Assembly: GCA_022573715.1 (NCBI GenBank)
Contig: JACZTL010000003.1
Location: forward strand, 62,001-126,000
Direction of reading: 5' to 3'
Source: Bacteroidota bacterium
GTDB lineage: Bacteria > Bacteroidota > Ignavibacteria > Ignavibacteriales > Ignavibacteriaceae
Length of the DNA: 64,000 nucleotides
A program made the position numbers and the translations under genes. Under the pieces are notes generated by a model. That model was not told where the DNA came from. It saw nothing but the letters and a program-made list of their open reading frames with translations, and did no database searches. The first letter of the stretch is position 1. Each line of letters starts with the position of its first letter. Shown here piece by piece: positions 15,617 to 23,638 of the stretch.

Positions 15617-17167
15617 TTAATTTTCATATTTCTTTAATAATTTGATAAAATCAGTATCTTCCAAATAGTTTTTCCAATCTGGGTCTTTTTTTACATAACT
15701 AATCTTAATCTCTTGTTTTTTTAAACATTTTTCTAAGTATGCGAGTGCTTTAGTTTTTTTACCTTTTAAGGCATACAAACAAGCCAGATTGTAACTACTT
15801 GCACCTAGAGCAATAGCCCTTTGGTATTTTTCAAAAGCTTGATTATACAATTCTTCTGCTAGTTTTCCTTTTTTGGTTCTTGCCAAATCTCCTAAATCAT
15901 TTCCCCAGTTGTTAAAGGCTTCGTGTTTATCTGGTTTTATTTCAATAGCCCTTTGGTATTTTTCAAAAGCTTGATTATACAATTCTTCCGATTGTTTTCC
16001 TTCTTTGGTTTTTGCCAAATTACCAAAATAAATTCCCCAATCTGAATATAACCCAGCTAATAAGCTATTAATTTCCTTATTACTTAATTGCTTTGCATTA
16101 TTTTCAATTCTTTCAATATTTTCTTTTTGATAACTTTGTATAATTAATAAATCTATTATTTCCTTTTTCAATAAATCAATTTCTAAAGTTTTCTTTATTT
16201 TTTCAGTTGTTTCCACATTCCCTTCTTCAAATTGCTGAATTGTTTCATCAACTTGTCTTTTCGATATTTCTAATCTCTCTTTTACCCCTTTGAAATGTTC
16301 ATCATCATCAATATCCACTATATTATTTAGCATCTTTTTAATAGAAGTAAATGGCTTGTTTATAATTTCAGGTTGCTCTAATTCTAATTCGGTATTTAGT
16401 TTTAGCATAAATGAGTCAGAATCAAAACCTCTAATAATAAAAGAATTTGTATTTGGTGTTTCAAGAAATGATTGAACCTTATCATTAGGACTATTATCAT
16501 TGTATGTAACCCAATAAAGTCCGTTATCAAATCTGCCAAGGTTTTTAATATGTTCAAAAATAGGATCCTCACCGCTGTAACCTATAAATATCCAAGGTCT
16601 TCTATTTTTGATACTATCAAATATGCGTGGAACAATTGCTTTTACTTTTTTCATTTCTTCTGTGGTATTAAGCAACCATAGTCCGTGATGTTGTCCGTGT
16701 AAAAAAATAACAGATTTTTCTTTAAATGTTGTAGTTGTTAAGTCTTTAAGAATTGCCATATCGTAAGTTGGAGGAAATTCATTAAATAATGCTAATGCCC
16801 TCAACATTAAGTTGTCAAAATTCACGGTTAAAACGTAATCTACATACCCGTTTTTTATAAGTTGGGCAAGATAAATATGTGTTACATTAATTTTTGCTTC
16901 ATTAATATATCCTTTCAACAACTCATCTCTTTCATATGGTTGTAAGCATTCCATTAGTTTGGAATAGCTCTTCTCATCTTCGTTTAATTTTTGAATTGCT
17001 GGAGCATTTGGGAACTTATTTAATATGTCTGTAATAATGTCACGAGCTAAAGGAATATTCCCGGTTTTAGATGCACCAGCTCCTAAAAAGAAAATGGGTT
17101 GTGGTTGATTATTCTTTTTAGATTGTTTTATTATATATGCTAATTCTTTTATTGTTGCATTTTTCAT
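15617..17167 (-). CDS. SIR2-domain protein with C-terminal TPRs, probable NADase defence protein
   Basis: A 516-residue protein. The N-terminal SIR2-like domain has IFFLGAGAS (25-33), the TVNFD block with N116 and LHG with H157, the residues needed for NAD+ binding and cleavage. A coiled linker (about 285-365) leads to TPRs; two copies share the EELYNQAFEKYQRAI core. SIR2 proteins of this kind act in anti-phage systems by depleting NAD+ (for example ThsA and DSR proteins); the TPRs would sense or bind a partner. It stands alone between two related hairpins, beside gene debris, which fits an acquired defence gene. The trigger is not visible. Confidence 0.85.
   Translation of the reverse strand: MKNATIKELAYIIKQSKKNNQPQPIFFLGAGASKTGNIPLARDIITDILNKFPNAPAIQKLNEDEKSYSKLMECLQPYERDELLKGYINEAKINVTHIYLAQLIKNGYVDYVLTVNFDNLMLRALALFNEFPPTYDMAILKDLTTTTFKEKSVIFLHGQHHGLWLLNTTEEMKKVKAIVPRIFDSIKNRRPWIFIGYSGEDPIFEHIKNLGRFDNGLYWVTYNDNSPNDKVQSFLETPNTNSFIIRGFDSDSFMLKLNTELELEQPEIINKPFTSIKKMLNNIVDIDDDEHFKGVKERLEISKRQVDETIQQFEEGNVETTEKIKKTLEIDLLKKEIIDLLIIQSYQKENIERIENNAKQLSNKEINSLLAGLYSDWGIYFGNLAKTKEGKQSEELYNQAFEKYQRAIEIKPDKHEAFNNWGNDLGDLARTKKGKLAEELYNQAFEKYQRAIALGASSYNLACLYALKGKKTKALAYLEKCLKKQEIKISYVKKDPDWKNYLEDTDFIKLLKKYEN
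15811..15988. repeat. 46-bp perfect direct repeat inside the SIR2-TPR gene
   Basis: Positions 15811-15856 and 15943-15988 are identical over 46 bases, offset by 132 bp (44 codons, one TPR-plus-linker unit). Flanking sequence is similar but diverged. This suggests recent duplication or gene conversion of a TPR unit and gives the gene the potential to gain or lose a repeat in frame. Confidence 0.85.
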
Positions 17168-17200
17168 AATCTAAATTTGGTTTTTGCATAAAGCATACCG

Positions 17201-17229
17201 ACTTAATAAACGTATTGAGTTTATTAAGT
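17201..17229. promoter_or_regulatory. 11-bp perfect inverted repeat upstream of the SIR2-TPR gene
   Basis: ACTTAATAAAC (17201-17211), a 7-nt spacer, then GTTTATTAAGT (17219-17229). It lies 34-62 nt upstream of the SIR2-TPR ATG at 17167, where an operator or a 5'-UTR hairpin would sit. No T-run follows in either direction, so it is not a terminator. No regulator gene is adjacent. Confidence 0.5.
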
Positions 17230-17322
17230 AAATTAAATTTTAAAATATGGAAAAACAAAAGATTTTATATAAATATGCAAGCGGTTAAAAATTGAGAATT
17301 ATTACGAAGAAACAAAGACAAA

Positions 17323-17351
17323 AACCCATCCGTCAATCGACGGATTGGGTT
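17323..17351. terminator. intrinsic terminator-like hairpin
   Basis: AACCCATCCGTC (17323-17334) pairs with GACGGATTGGGTT (17339-17351) with one bulged base, and T-runs lie on both strands. It lies 32 nt beyond the stop codon of the trxB remnant (minus strand), so it may be the terminator of a lost thioredoxin reductase gene. It shares the CGGATTGGG arm with the terminator at 15545-15579. Between it and the SIR2 start (17230-17322) there is only AT-rich promoter-like DNA. Confidence 0.75.
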
Positions 17352-17383
17352 TTTTATTTATAAAATACTTAAAGGAATTACTC

Positions 17384-17455
17384 TTACTTGGCAAGCCAAC
17401 GTTCTGCATCTATGGCAGTCATACGGTCTCTACCTGCTGTAGTGATGGTTGTCTG
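17384..17455 (-). pseudogene. remnant of a thioredoxin reductase 3' end
   Basis: Minus-strand translation gives QTTITTAGRDRMTAIDAER followed by WLAK and a stop, matching the C-terminus of the intact trxB in this window (QAVTAAGTGCMAAIDAEHWL). From the GGT codon onward about 38 of 48 bases agree. A stop codon precedes the matching part and the upstream homology is broken by a short insertion, so this is a fragment. The divergence means it is not a fresh copy of the neighbouring trxB. The rest of the gap to 17554 shows no gene. Confidence 0.75.
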
Positions 17456-17554
17456 TTATTCTCTATTTGATAAATTTTAGGATATACGAAGTTTTCAGGT
17501 ACGATGTAGAGTAAGAGAACAGTGTTGTTTGAGTTCTATCCTCGATGTCACTTG

Positions 17555-18084
17555 TTATTCTGCAAGTTCCAATAATTTGTTTACAGTTTTCCAGTTTCTT
17601 GTTGTAGCAGATAATTTCAACTTTCTCTCAAAAAAATTATTAGTCAACTTACTTCTTCCATAACCATTGGGGTAAAAAAGATAAATTTCTTTTCCGGAAA
17701 TAATAAACTCCTCAGAACTGTCTTTAATTTTAGTAATTTAATCTAAGGGTGATTTGATTGGAGTGTCGGATAAAAATGTGACATAAAGTTTGCTGCTGTC
17801 TTTTTTTGTAAATGGGTTGTTGGCAATCAATTTCTGAAGATCATTTTTTGTTCTAATTAAAACAGGTACATCAAAGTCAAAGGATTTTTTTATTTTTTGT
17901 TCGATTTTATTTATTAACTTCGAGATGTTTGTATAGGAAAAATCAAAAATTACATTACCGCTTTGTATATAAGTTTTTATGTTTTTGAACCCCAAAGATT
18001 CATAGAGTTTTTTTAACTCATCCATTTTTATTTTTTTTGCCCGCTTACATTTATCCCTCTGAGCATTGAAATATAGACTGTCAT
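17555..18084 (-). pseudogene. DUF1697-family gene broken by a frameshift and a nonsense codon
   Basis: A full-length DUF1697 gene can be reconstructed. From ATG at 18084 the frame reads TVYISMLRGINVSGQKK, then stops at a run of eight A (18031-18038 on the plus strand); one more A restores the frame to IKMDELKKLYESLGFKNIK and TYIQSGNVIF. A second lesion is an in-frame TAA at 17738-17740 after TPIKSPLD; the same frame then continues for 60 codons (EEFIISGKEIYLFYPNGYGR, SKLTNNFFERKL) to the true stop at 17555. The rebuilt protein is about 176 residues, the family norm. The internal open part is 95 residues. Confidence 0.85.
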
Positions 18085-18098
18085 ATTTTTAGTTCATT

Positions 18099-18530
18099 TT
18101 ATTTTTTTTCAGTACTATATTTAATTATGATTTTATCAAATGAAAACTTGTCCCACTCACTTGGTAAAATCAACAAAGTAATCAATAGGATTGTTCGATA
18201 CATTACATGTGATAAATCCCAAATAGGTGTAGCTAAACCATGCCCGAATGCAACAAGTACTAAGACTGATGCTAATGCATAAAGTGCGTAATCTCTTTTT
18301 AACCCCAATACTACTAGTAATCCTGCAATCAGTTCAATATATGATGTGTAATATGCGGTTGCATGTATTATGAAGTCAGGCAACAAGTCCTTATAAGTTC
18401 CATAAAAGAAATCCATTTTATATACATTCTCAACGCCCCAGGTAAAGACTTTTCCAAATCCTTGCATCAGAAAAATAAATCCCAAAATTAACCGAATGGT
18501 CAGCACAGCTATATGCTTATTTAGATTCAC
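18099..18530 (-). CDS. DoxX-family membrane protein
   Basis: A 143-residue inner-membrane protein with about four helices. The N-terminal block RLILGFIFLMQGFGKVF and the following YTSYIELIAGLLVVLGL are typical of DoxX proteins, which are linked to redox or terminal-oxidase functions in various bacteria. It lies 30 nt downstream of trxB and may be co-transcribed with it. The specific role is not known. Confidence 0.85.
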   Translation of the reverse strand: MNLNKHIAVLTIRLILGFIFLMQGFGKVFTWGVENVYKMDFFYGTYKDLLPDFIIHATAYYTSYIELIAGLLVVLGLKRDYALYALASVLVLVAFGHGLATPIWDLSHVMYRTILLITLLILPSEWDKFSFDKIIIKYSTEKK

Positions 18531-18560
18531 AGTTTTTTAATTATAAATATTTATGAATAA

Positions 18561-19508
18561 TTATTCTTGCTCAGCAAGCCAATGCTCGGCATCTATTGCA
18601 GCCATACAGCCTGTACCTGCTGCTGTTACGGCCTGTCTGTAAATTTTATCTGCTACATCACCGGCAGCAAATACACCTTCAATGTTAGTTTTAGTTGAAC
18701 CGGATTGAACAATAAGATAACCTGTTTCATCCATATCCAAATATCCTTTGAACAATTTAGTGTTTGGTTTGTGACCGATTGCAATGAATAAGCCGTCGGT
18801 TTCAACAGTTTCGGTTGAATGATCGAGTGTGTTTTCCAAAATAACCCCTGTCATTATCTTTCTTCCGTTTTCTTCCTTGCCTATTACGTTTTTTATGGTT
18901 TTATTCAATTGAAATTTAATCTTAGGATTTTTCTTTGCTCTATCAAGCATTATTTGCGAAGCTCTGAAGCCTTCTCTTCTATGAATAATAGTAACTTCTG
19001 ATGCGTGCTTTGTAAGGTAAGTAGCCTCTTCCATTGCCGTATCGCCACCGCCGACAACCAAAACTTTCTGGTCTTTGAAGAAGAATCCGTCACAGGTTGC
19101 ACAAGCCGAAACTCCGAATCCCATATATTTACTTTCGTTTTCCAGCCCTAACAATTTTGCCGAAGCTCCCGTTGAGATAATAATAGAATCAGCTGTATAC
19201 TGTTCTTTTTCGTAAGTCTCTAATTTGAATGGTCTGGAACTAAAATCCACCTTTGTTATTTCTTTAAAAATTGATTTTGCCCCAACCCGATGTGCCTGCT
19301 TTCTCATTATATCCATTAATTCTGGACCTTGAATACCTTCAACAAATCCCGGGTAGTTTTCAACTTCAGTAGTGATTGTTAGTTGTCCGCCGGGTTGCAT
19401 TCCTTCAAAAATTATTGGTTCTAAATTAGCTCTTGCAGCGTATAAAGCCGCCGTTAAACCTGCAGGTCCAGAACCTATTATTATAACTTTATGATGATTA
19501 TCTGACAT
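18561..19508 (-). CDS. trxB: thioredoxin reductase
   Basis: FAD enzyme transferring electrons from NADPH to thioredoxin. The 315-residue protein has the FAD motif GSGPAG (12-17), the redox pair C136-ATC-139 in SACATCDG, the NADPH motif GGGDTAMEEA and the C-terminal FAD block FAAGDV...RQAVTAAGTGCMAAIDAE. A Shine-Dalgarno GGAGAA precedes the ATG at 19508. A thioredoxin gene, its probable partner, lies far away at 60358-60678. Confidence 0.97.
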   Translation of the reverse strand: MSDNHHKVIIIGSGPAGLTAALYAARANLEPIIFEGMQPGGQLTITTEVENYPGFVEGIQGPELMDIMRKQAHRVGAKSIFKEITKVDFSSRPFKLETYEKEQYTADSIIISTGASAKLLGLENESKYMGFGVSACATCDGFFFKDQKVLVVGGGDTAMEEATYLTKHASEVTIIHRREGFRASQIMLDRAKKNPKIKFQLNKTIKNVIGKEENGRKIMTGVILENTLDHSTETVETDGLFIAIGHKPNTKLFKGYLDMDETGYLIVQSGSTKTNIEGVFAAGDVADKIYRQAVTAAGTGCMAAIDAEHWLAEQE

Positions 19509-19563
19509 TTTTTCTCCGCATTATTCTGTTAAAAATTATGTATCAATTATAAATTAGATTCCA

Positions 19564-20511
19564 TTATTCTAAATTAGTTTCAAGTACTTTATTATTTAAA
19601 TGTAGAGCGTTTCTTTTTAGTCCCTTTAGTTTTGTTCTTTTAATAGGGCTGATTTCAAACCTATTTTTGAATTCATTTTGTTCCATTTTAGTAATTTTAT
19701 CTAGTCGAATTTCTTTATTTCCATTTACAGGATAAAAATCTTTTTCGGAAGTAACTTGTGAAAATTTGATATTCCATGGACAAACGTCTTGACATATATC
19801 ACACCCGAAAAGCCATTTATCAAATTTACCCGAAAAAGATTCAGGTATATCATCTTTATTTTCAATTGTTAAATATGAAATACATTTATTTGAATCAATA
19901 ACATATGGTTCAACAATTGCCTGTGTGGGGCAAGCATCAATGCAAGCCGTACAGGTTCCGCACCAATCCTCAATAGGTTCATTATATTCAAATTCATAAT
20001 TAGTAATTATAGTGGATAAAAAAATCCAACTCCCAAAATCTTTATTTATAATATTAGAATTTTTTGCAAGCCACCCTAAACCCGCCCTGTTTGCCCAAAC
20101 TTTATCCATCACCGGACCAGTATCAACATAAAATTTACATTCATAATTTGGGTCTATTTTTTTAAGCTCGGTTTCAAGTTTATCCAGTTTTTCCCAAATT
20201 ATTAAATGATAATCCTTACCCCAGGCATATCTTGAAACTTTTCCGCATTCATCATCATCGGAATAATTTTCATCGGTATAATAGTTTGTCCCGAGAGAAA
20301 TAACACTTTTTACATCCGGTAAAATGTTGCTAATATTTTTCCTCTTGTCCACATTTTTTTCCATGTACTTCATACCGGCTTGATATCCGGATGATAGCCA
20401 TTTCTTTAAGAATTTTGTTTCTTCTTCAAGAATTTCGGCTTTGGCAAAACCCACCAAATCAAATCCTAATGATTTTGCTTTTTCAATTACTATTTTGTTT
20501 GTAAGTATCAC
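19564..20511 (-). CDS. queG: epoxyqueuosine reductase
   Basis: Cobalamin-dependent iron-sulfur enzyme for the last step of tRNA queuosine synthesis. The 315-residue protein has the N-terminal AKSLGFDLVGFAKAE, the YHLIIWEKL and WLAKNSN blocks, and two 4Fe-4S motifs (CGTCTACIDACPTQAI, then CDICQDVCPWN). It starts with GTG at 20511, overlapping the Rieske gene stop (GTGA). The HEAT-like C-terminal extension of longer QueG proteins is absent. Confidence 0.93.
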   Translation of the reverse strand: MILTNKIVIEKAKSLGFDLVGFAKAEILEEETKFLKKWLSSGYQAGMKYMEKNVDKRKNISNILPDVKSVISLGTNYYTDENYSDDDECGKVSRYAWGKDYHLIIWEKLDKLETELKKIDPNYECKFYVDTGPVMDKVWANRAGLGWLAKNSNIINKDFGSWIFLSTIITNYEFEYNEPIEDWCGTCTACIDACPTQAIVEPYVIDSNKCISYLTIENKDDIPESFSGKFDKWLFGCDICQDVCPWNIKFSQVTSEKDFYPVNGNKEIRLDKITKMEQNEFKNRFEISPIKRTKLKGLKRNALHLNNKVLETNLE

Positions 20512-20840
20512 CAGTTTGTATTTTTATCTTCAGCTTTTATGTAAATAAAATTATCTATTAATTTTACAGGATAACTAATTAACCCGTTTCTTCCGTCTGG
20601 CATCTTTCCGTTTTTAAGTTGAAATTTCCAACCGTGAGCAGGGCATATTACACAACCGTCTTCTATAGACCCATTATAAATTAAAGTTGTATGCTGATGT
20701 GGACAGATATTATTTAAGGCAAAAATATCTTCGTTTATTTTGAACAATGCAACATCTACATCATTTACTAGAAATCTTTTACCTTCGTGATTTTTTAATT
20801 CACTTAATGCACAAACTTTTGTAAATCCATTGGTAATCAT
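20508..20840 (-). CDS. Rieske [2Fe-2S] ferredoxin-like protein
   Basis: A 110-residue stand-alone Rieske protein. The cluster ligands are CPHQH and CPAHGW, separated by about 16 residues, as in NirD and dioxygenase ferredoxins. No signal or membrane segment is present, so it is cytoplasmic. It sits 1 nt after the MBL hydrolase gene and overlaps queG, so the three form a coupled unit. An electron-transfer role is likely, the partner is not known. Confidence 0.9.
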   Translation of the reverse strand: MITNGFTKVCALSELKNHEGKRFLVNDVDVALFKINEDIFALNNICPHQHTTLIYNGSIEDGCVICPAHGWKFQLKNGKMPDGRNGLISYPVKLIDNFIYIKAEDKNTNW

Positions 20841-20841
20841 T

Positions 20842-21690
20842 TTAGTTTAAATTCTCGAAGCTTTCATTTAAGACAATTCCTTTTTCTGTAGATTTTACAG
20901 TAGCATAAGCAAATTCAGGATCGTGTTCAAAGAAGAGTTTCCAATTCTCTTCAACAGTTTTCCTCAAAATATATTTTTTCTCTTGCAGGGTAATCAATGG
21001 TTGAAGATCATAACTCATAATATACGGCAGCTGGATATGTGAATAAGTCGGGAATAGATCACAACAGTAAAGCAGTGTATTAGATGAATCCGATATTTTA
21101 ATAAGCTGTTGAGCAAAAGTATGACCGTTAACAATTACAAAATGAATTTCATCGTCAAATTGATTTTGTCCATCGATTAATTTTAATACTCCCTCTTTTA
21201 CCAATGGATCATAATTATCTTTAAGATAACTTCCCTTATCCCTGTCTGTAGGATTTATTGCCCACTCAAAATTTTTCTTTTGTACGTGATAAACAGCGTT
21301 GGGAAATGTTGGTAATAATTTATTGTCTTTAATTATGGTAGCACCGCCAGCATGATCAAAATGAAGATGAGTCAGTATTACATCAGTAATATCTTCCGGT
21401 TTAATATTTACTGTTAGAAGTGATTTAAACAGTGAGTTTTGAGTTTGGTCAATGGAATAAATCCCTTTAGATTTTTTATTCCATTTATTACCCATTCCGG
21501 TGTCAATTAAAATTTTCTTACTTTCTGATTCGAGCAATAAAAGTCTTGTTGCAAGTTTTATCCTATTTGCTTCATCGGGGGGATTATTTTTATTCCAAAG
21601 AGGTCTTGGAATAATACCAAACATTGCACCTCCGTCAAGAGCAAAAAAACCTGCGTCTATAACTTTTATATTATACTTACCAATTTTCAT
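20842..21690 (-). CDS. metallo-beta-lactamase-fold hydrolase
   Basis: A 282-residue MBL-fold protein with the metal motif THLHFDHAGG, the upstream LLIDTGMG-like block (ILIDTGMGNKW) and a later Asp in CCDLFPT. No signal peptide is seen. The type resembles lactonase or glyoxalase-II-like enzymes, but the substrate is not predictable. It is first in the unit MBL-Rieske-queG. Confidence 0.85.
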   Translation of the reverse strand: MKIGKYNIKVIDAGFFALDGGAMFGIIPRPLWNKNNPPDEANRIKLATRLLLLESESKKILIDTGMGNKWNKKSKGIYSIDQTQNSLFKSLLTVNIKPEDITDVILTHLHFDHAGGATIIKDNKLLPTFPNAVYHVQKKNFEWAINPTDRDKGSYLKDNYDPLVKEGVLKLIDGQNQFDDEIHFVIVNGHTFAQQLIKISDSSNTLLYCCDLFPTYSHIQLPYIMSYDLQPLITLQEKKYILRKTVEENWKLFFEHDPEFAYATVKSTEKGIVLNESFENLN

Positions 21691-21785
21691 TTTTCTCTTA
21701 TTTTCATTTGATATGAAAAACTAAATTACTGAAGATTTCTAACATTTAAAAGAATCGAAATATGTCGATATTATTTTAAGAATAA

Positions 21786-21812
21786 AAAAGGGCAGTAAAA
21801 AACTGCCCTTTT
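21786..21812 (-). terminator. intrinsic terminator after the ferredoxin gene
   Basis: An 11-bp perfect stem (AAAAGGGCAGT, 21786-21796, with 21802-21812) around a 5-nt loop. On the minus strand a run of T follows, 29 nt past the ferredoxin stop. Confidence 0.92.
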
Positions 21813-21840
21813 AAAAGAAGATTAATATTTAAGTTGTAAA

Positions 21841-22173
21841 CTATCTTCCTAATTCATCAAGATAATCTTTTCTCTTTAATAACGTTTCTTCGTCTTCCAC
21901 GTGATTAGGATCTAAGGGACAACAATCAACTGGACAAACAGCAGCGCATTGCGGCTCATCGTGGAATCCTTTACACTCAGTACATTTGTCAGGTACAATG
22001 TAGAAGAAATCAGCAGAGTAAAATCCTTCTGCACCACTTGGTGCAGCGTCTCCTTCGCCATAAGTTTTTCCCACAAGTTCCCAATCAACCCCGCCTTCAT
22101 ATATTGCAGAATTCGGGCATTCAGGCTCGCATGCACCACAATTTATACATTCTTCAGTAATCAATATAGCCAA
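21841..22173 (-). CDS. 4Fe-4S dicluster ferredoxin, YfhL-like
   Basis: A 110-residue ferredoxin. The first cluster motif is CINCGACEPECPN (from residue 9), the second CTECKGFHDEPQCAAVCP, with a longer loop between the first and later cysteines as in YfhL/Alvin-type ferredoxins, and a C-terminal extension. It forms a single-gene unit closed by its own terminator. Low-potential electron transfer is expected; the partner is not shown. Confidence 0.92.
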   Translation of the reverse strand: MAILITEECINCGACEPECPNSAIYEGGVDWELVGKTYGEGDAAPSGAEGFYSADFFYIVPDKCTECKGFHDEPQCAAVCPVDCCPLDPNHVEDEETLLKRKDYLDELGR

Positions 22174-22283
22174 TTACAATATCTCCTATTAAAAATTAAC
22201 AGTACAATAATTTCAAATTGTTAATAATAAAATTAACCTTTCATTGATTAAATTTCAACAGATATAAATATGATTTTTAAGTG

Positions 22284-22988
22284 TTACCAACTTCCGCTTG
22301 CGCCGCCGCCGCCAAATGAACCACCGCCTCCGGAGAAACCACCGAATCCACTACCACCACCGAACGAACCACCGCCTCCAAAACCACCTCCCAAAAAAAT
22401 AACTCCTCTTCCCCGCCCTCTTCTTCGAAAAAATGAAGAGACAAAGATAATCAAAAATAAGATCATTGTAATTATACCGGAAACATTTTTTTTCTTTCTT
22501 GTTTTTTGAGGAAGAGCTTGGTATTCTCCTTTAACGGCAGATATTATAGCTGTTATTCCTTTATAAATTCCTGTAAAGTAATTACCATTTCTAAAATATG
22601 GTGCTATAATATTTCTAATAATTGAACTCGAAAGTACATCCGGTAATGCTCCTTCCAAACCATAGCCGACTTCGATTCTCATTTTCCGGTCATCCTTTGC
22701 TACAAAGAATAATACACCGTTATTAAATTTTTTTGTACCGATTTTATTTTTTTCAACAACATCCATTGTATAATATTCAACAGGGTAATTATTGAGAGAA
22801 TTGATCATTAAAAAAACAACTTGGTTGCTTGTAGAATCCTGAAAAGACTTTAATTGTTGGTTCAGAATTTGTAATTCGGAATTGTTAAAGGTGTTAGTAT
22901 AATCATTAGCCCAATACTTTAATGCTGGCGTATCGGGCTGAGAAAATGTAACAGGAATAAATAATAAAAAGAAAAAAATGTTTCTCAT
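22284..22988 (-). CDS. TPM-domain protein with signal peptide and Gly-rich tail
   Basis: A 234-residue exported membrane protein. After a signal peptide (to about residue 17) comes a TPM domain (YgcG/Psb32 family; NDYTNTFNNSELQILNQQL, VGYGLEGALPDVLSS), a transmembrane helix near 170-188, an Arg-rich stop and a tail of GGG/SFGGG repeats ending in GASGSW. This is the standard architecture of YgcG-like proteins coded next to lemA. The LemA gene is 6 nt upstream. Function is probably envelope-related. Confidence 0.88.
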   Translation of the reverse strand: MRNIFFFLLFIPVTFSQPDTPALKYWANDYTNTFNNSELQILNQQLKSFQDSTSNQVVFLMINSLNNYPVEYYTMDVVEKNKIGTKKFNNGVLFFVAKDDRKMRIEVGYGLEGALPDVLSSSIIRNIIAPYFRNGNYFTGIYKGITAIISAVKGEYQALPQKTRKKKNVSGIITMILFLIIFVSSFFRRRGRGRGVIFLGGGFGGGGSFGGGSGFGGFSGGGGSFGGGGASGSW

Positions 22989-22994
22989 ATAAAA

Positions 22995-23600
22995 TTAAAA
23001 TTTTACCTCAGGTGGTTTTTCGGTTCCCGGGGTTGCCTGAAAATATTGTTTTGATAAAAATCCAAACATACCGGCAATTGTTGAAGCGGGAAACATTTTT
23101 ATAGTTGTATTATATTTTTGAACATCTTGATTGAAACGTCTTCTTTCAACTGAAATCCTGTTTTCGGTTCCTTCTAATTGTGCCTGAAGCTGCAGAAAAT
23201 TTTGATTGGCTTTTAAATCAGGATACCTCTCTACCGTTACCAACAATCTGGATAAAGCTCCGCTTAATGATCCCTGTAAAGCCTGAAATTTTTGAAATGC
23301 TTGCGGATTATTGAGAACATCTTTACTTATTGTAAGTTGGCTAACTTTTGCACGAGCTTCTGTTACATCCAAAAGAACACTTTTTTCAAAATTCGCATAA
23401 CCTTTTACAGTCTCAATAAGATTGGGTATTAAATCCGCTCTTCTTTGGTACTGATTTTCTACTTGACTCCAACTTTGTGTTACCGACTCATCAAGAGTTA
23501 CCATATTGTTATAAGTACTTCGCCCCCACGAGTAAGTTATAATTATAAAAAGAACAAATATTCCGCCAATAATTAAACCTATTAACATTCCTTTTTTCAT
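22995..23600 (-). CDS. lemA: LemA-family protein
   Basis: A 201-residue protein with an N-terminal membrane anchor (about 5-25) and the LemA helical domain: NNMVTLDESVTQSWSQVENQ, YQRRADLIPNLIETVKGYA, RYPDLKANQNFLQLQ and the ENRISVERRRFN block. LemA proteins have an extracytoplasmic coiled domain of unsettled function. It is co-transcribed with the TPM protein. Confidence 0.95.
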   Translation of the reverse strand: MKKGMLIGLIIGGIFVLFIIITYSWGRSTYNNMVTLDESVTQSWSQVENQYQRRADLIPNLIETVKGYANFEKSVLLDVTEARAKVSQLTISKDVLNNPQAFQKFQALQGSLSGALSRLLVTVERYPDLKANQNFLQLQAQLEGTENRISVERRRFNQDVQKYNTTIKMFPASTIAGMFGFLSKQYFQATPGTEKPPEVKF

Positions 23601-23638
23601 TAAATAATCTCCTAAAAAATAATTGATTAATTTTTTTT

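Noticed and set aside
22270-22509. Plus-strand open frame rich in proline
   Set aside because: It is the antisense of the glycine-rich tail of the TPM protein; the repeat composition explains it.
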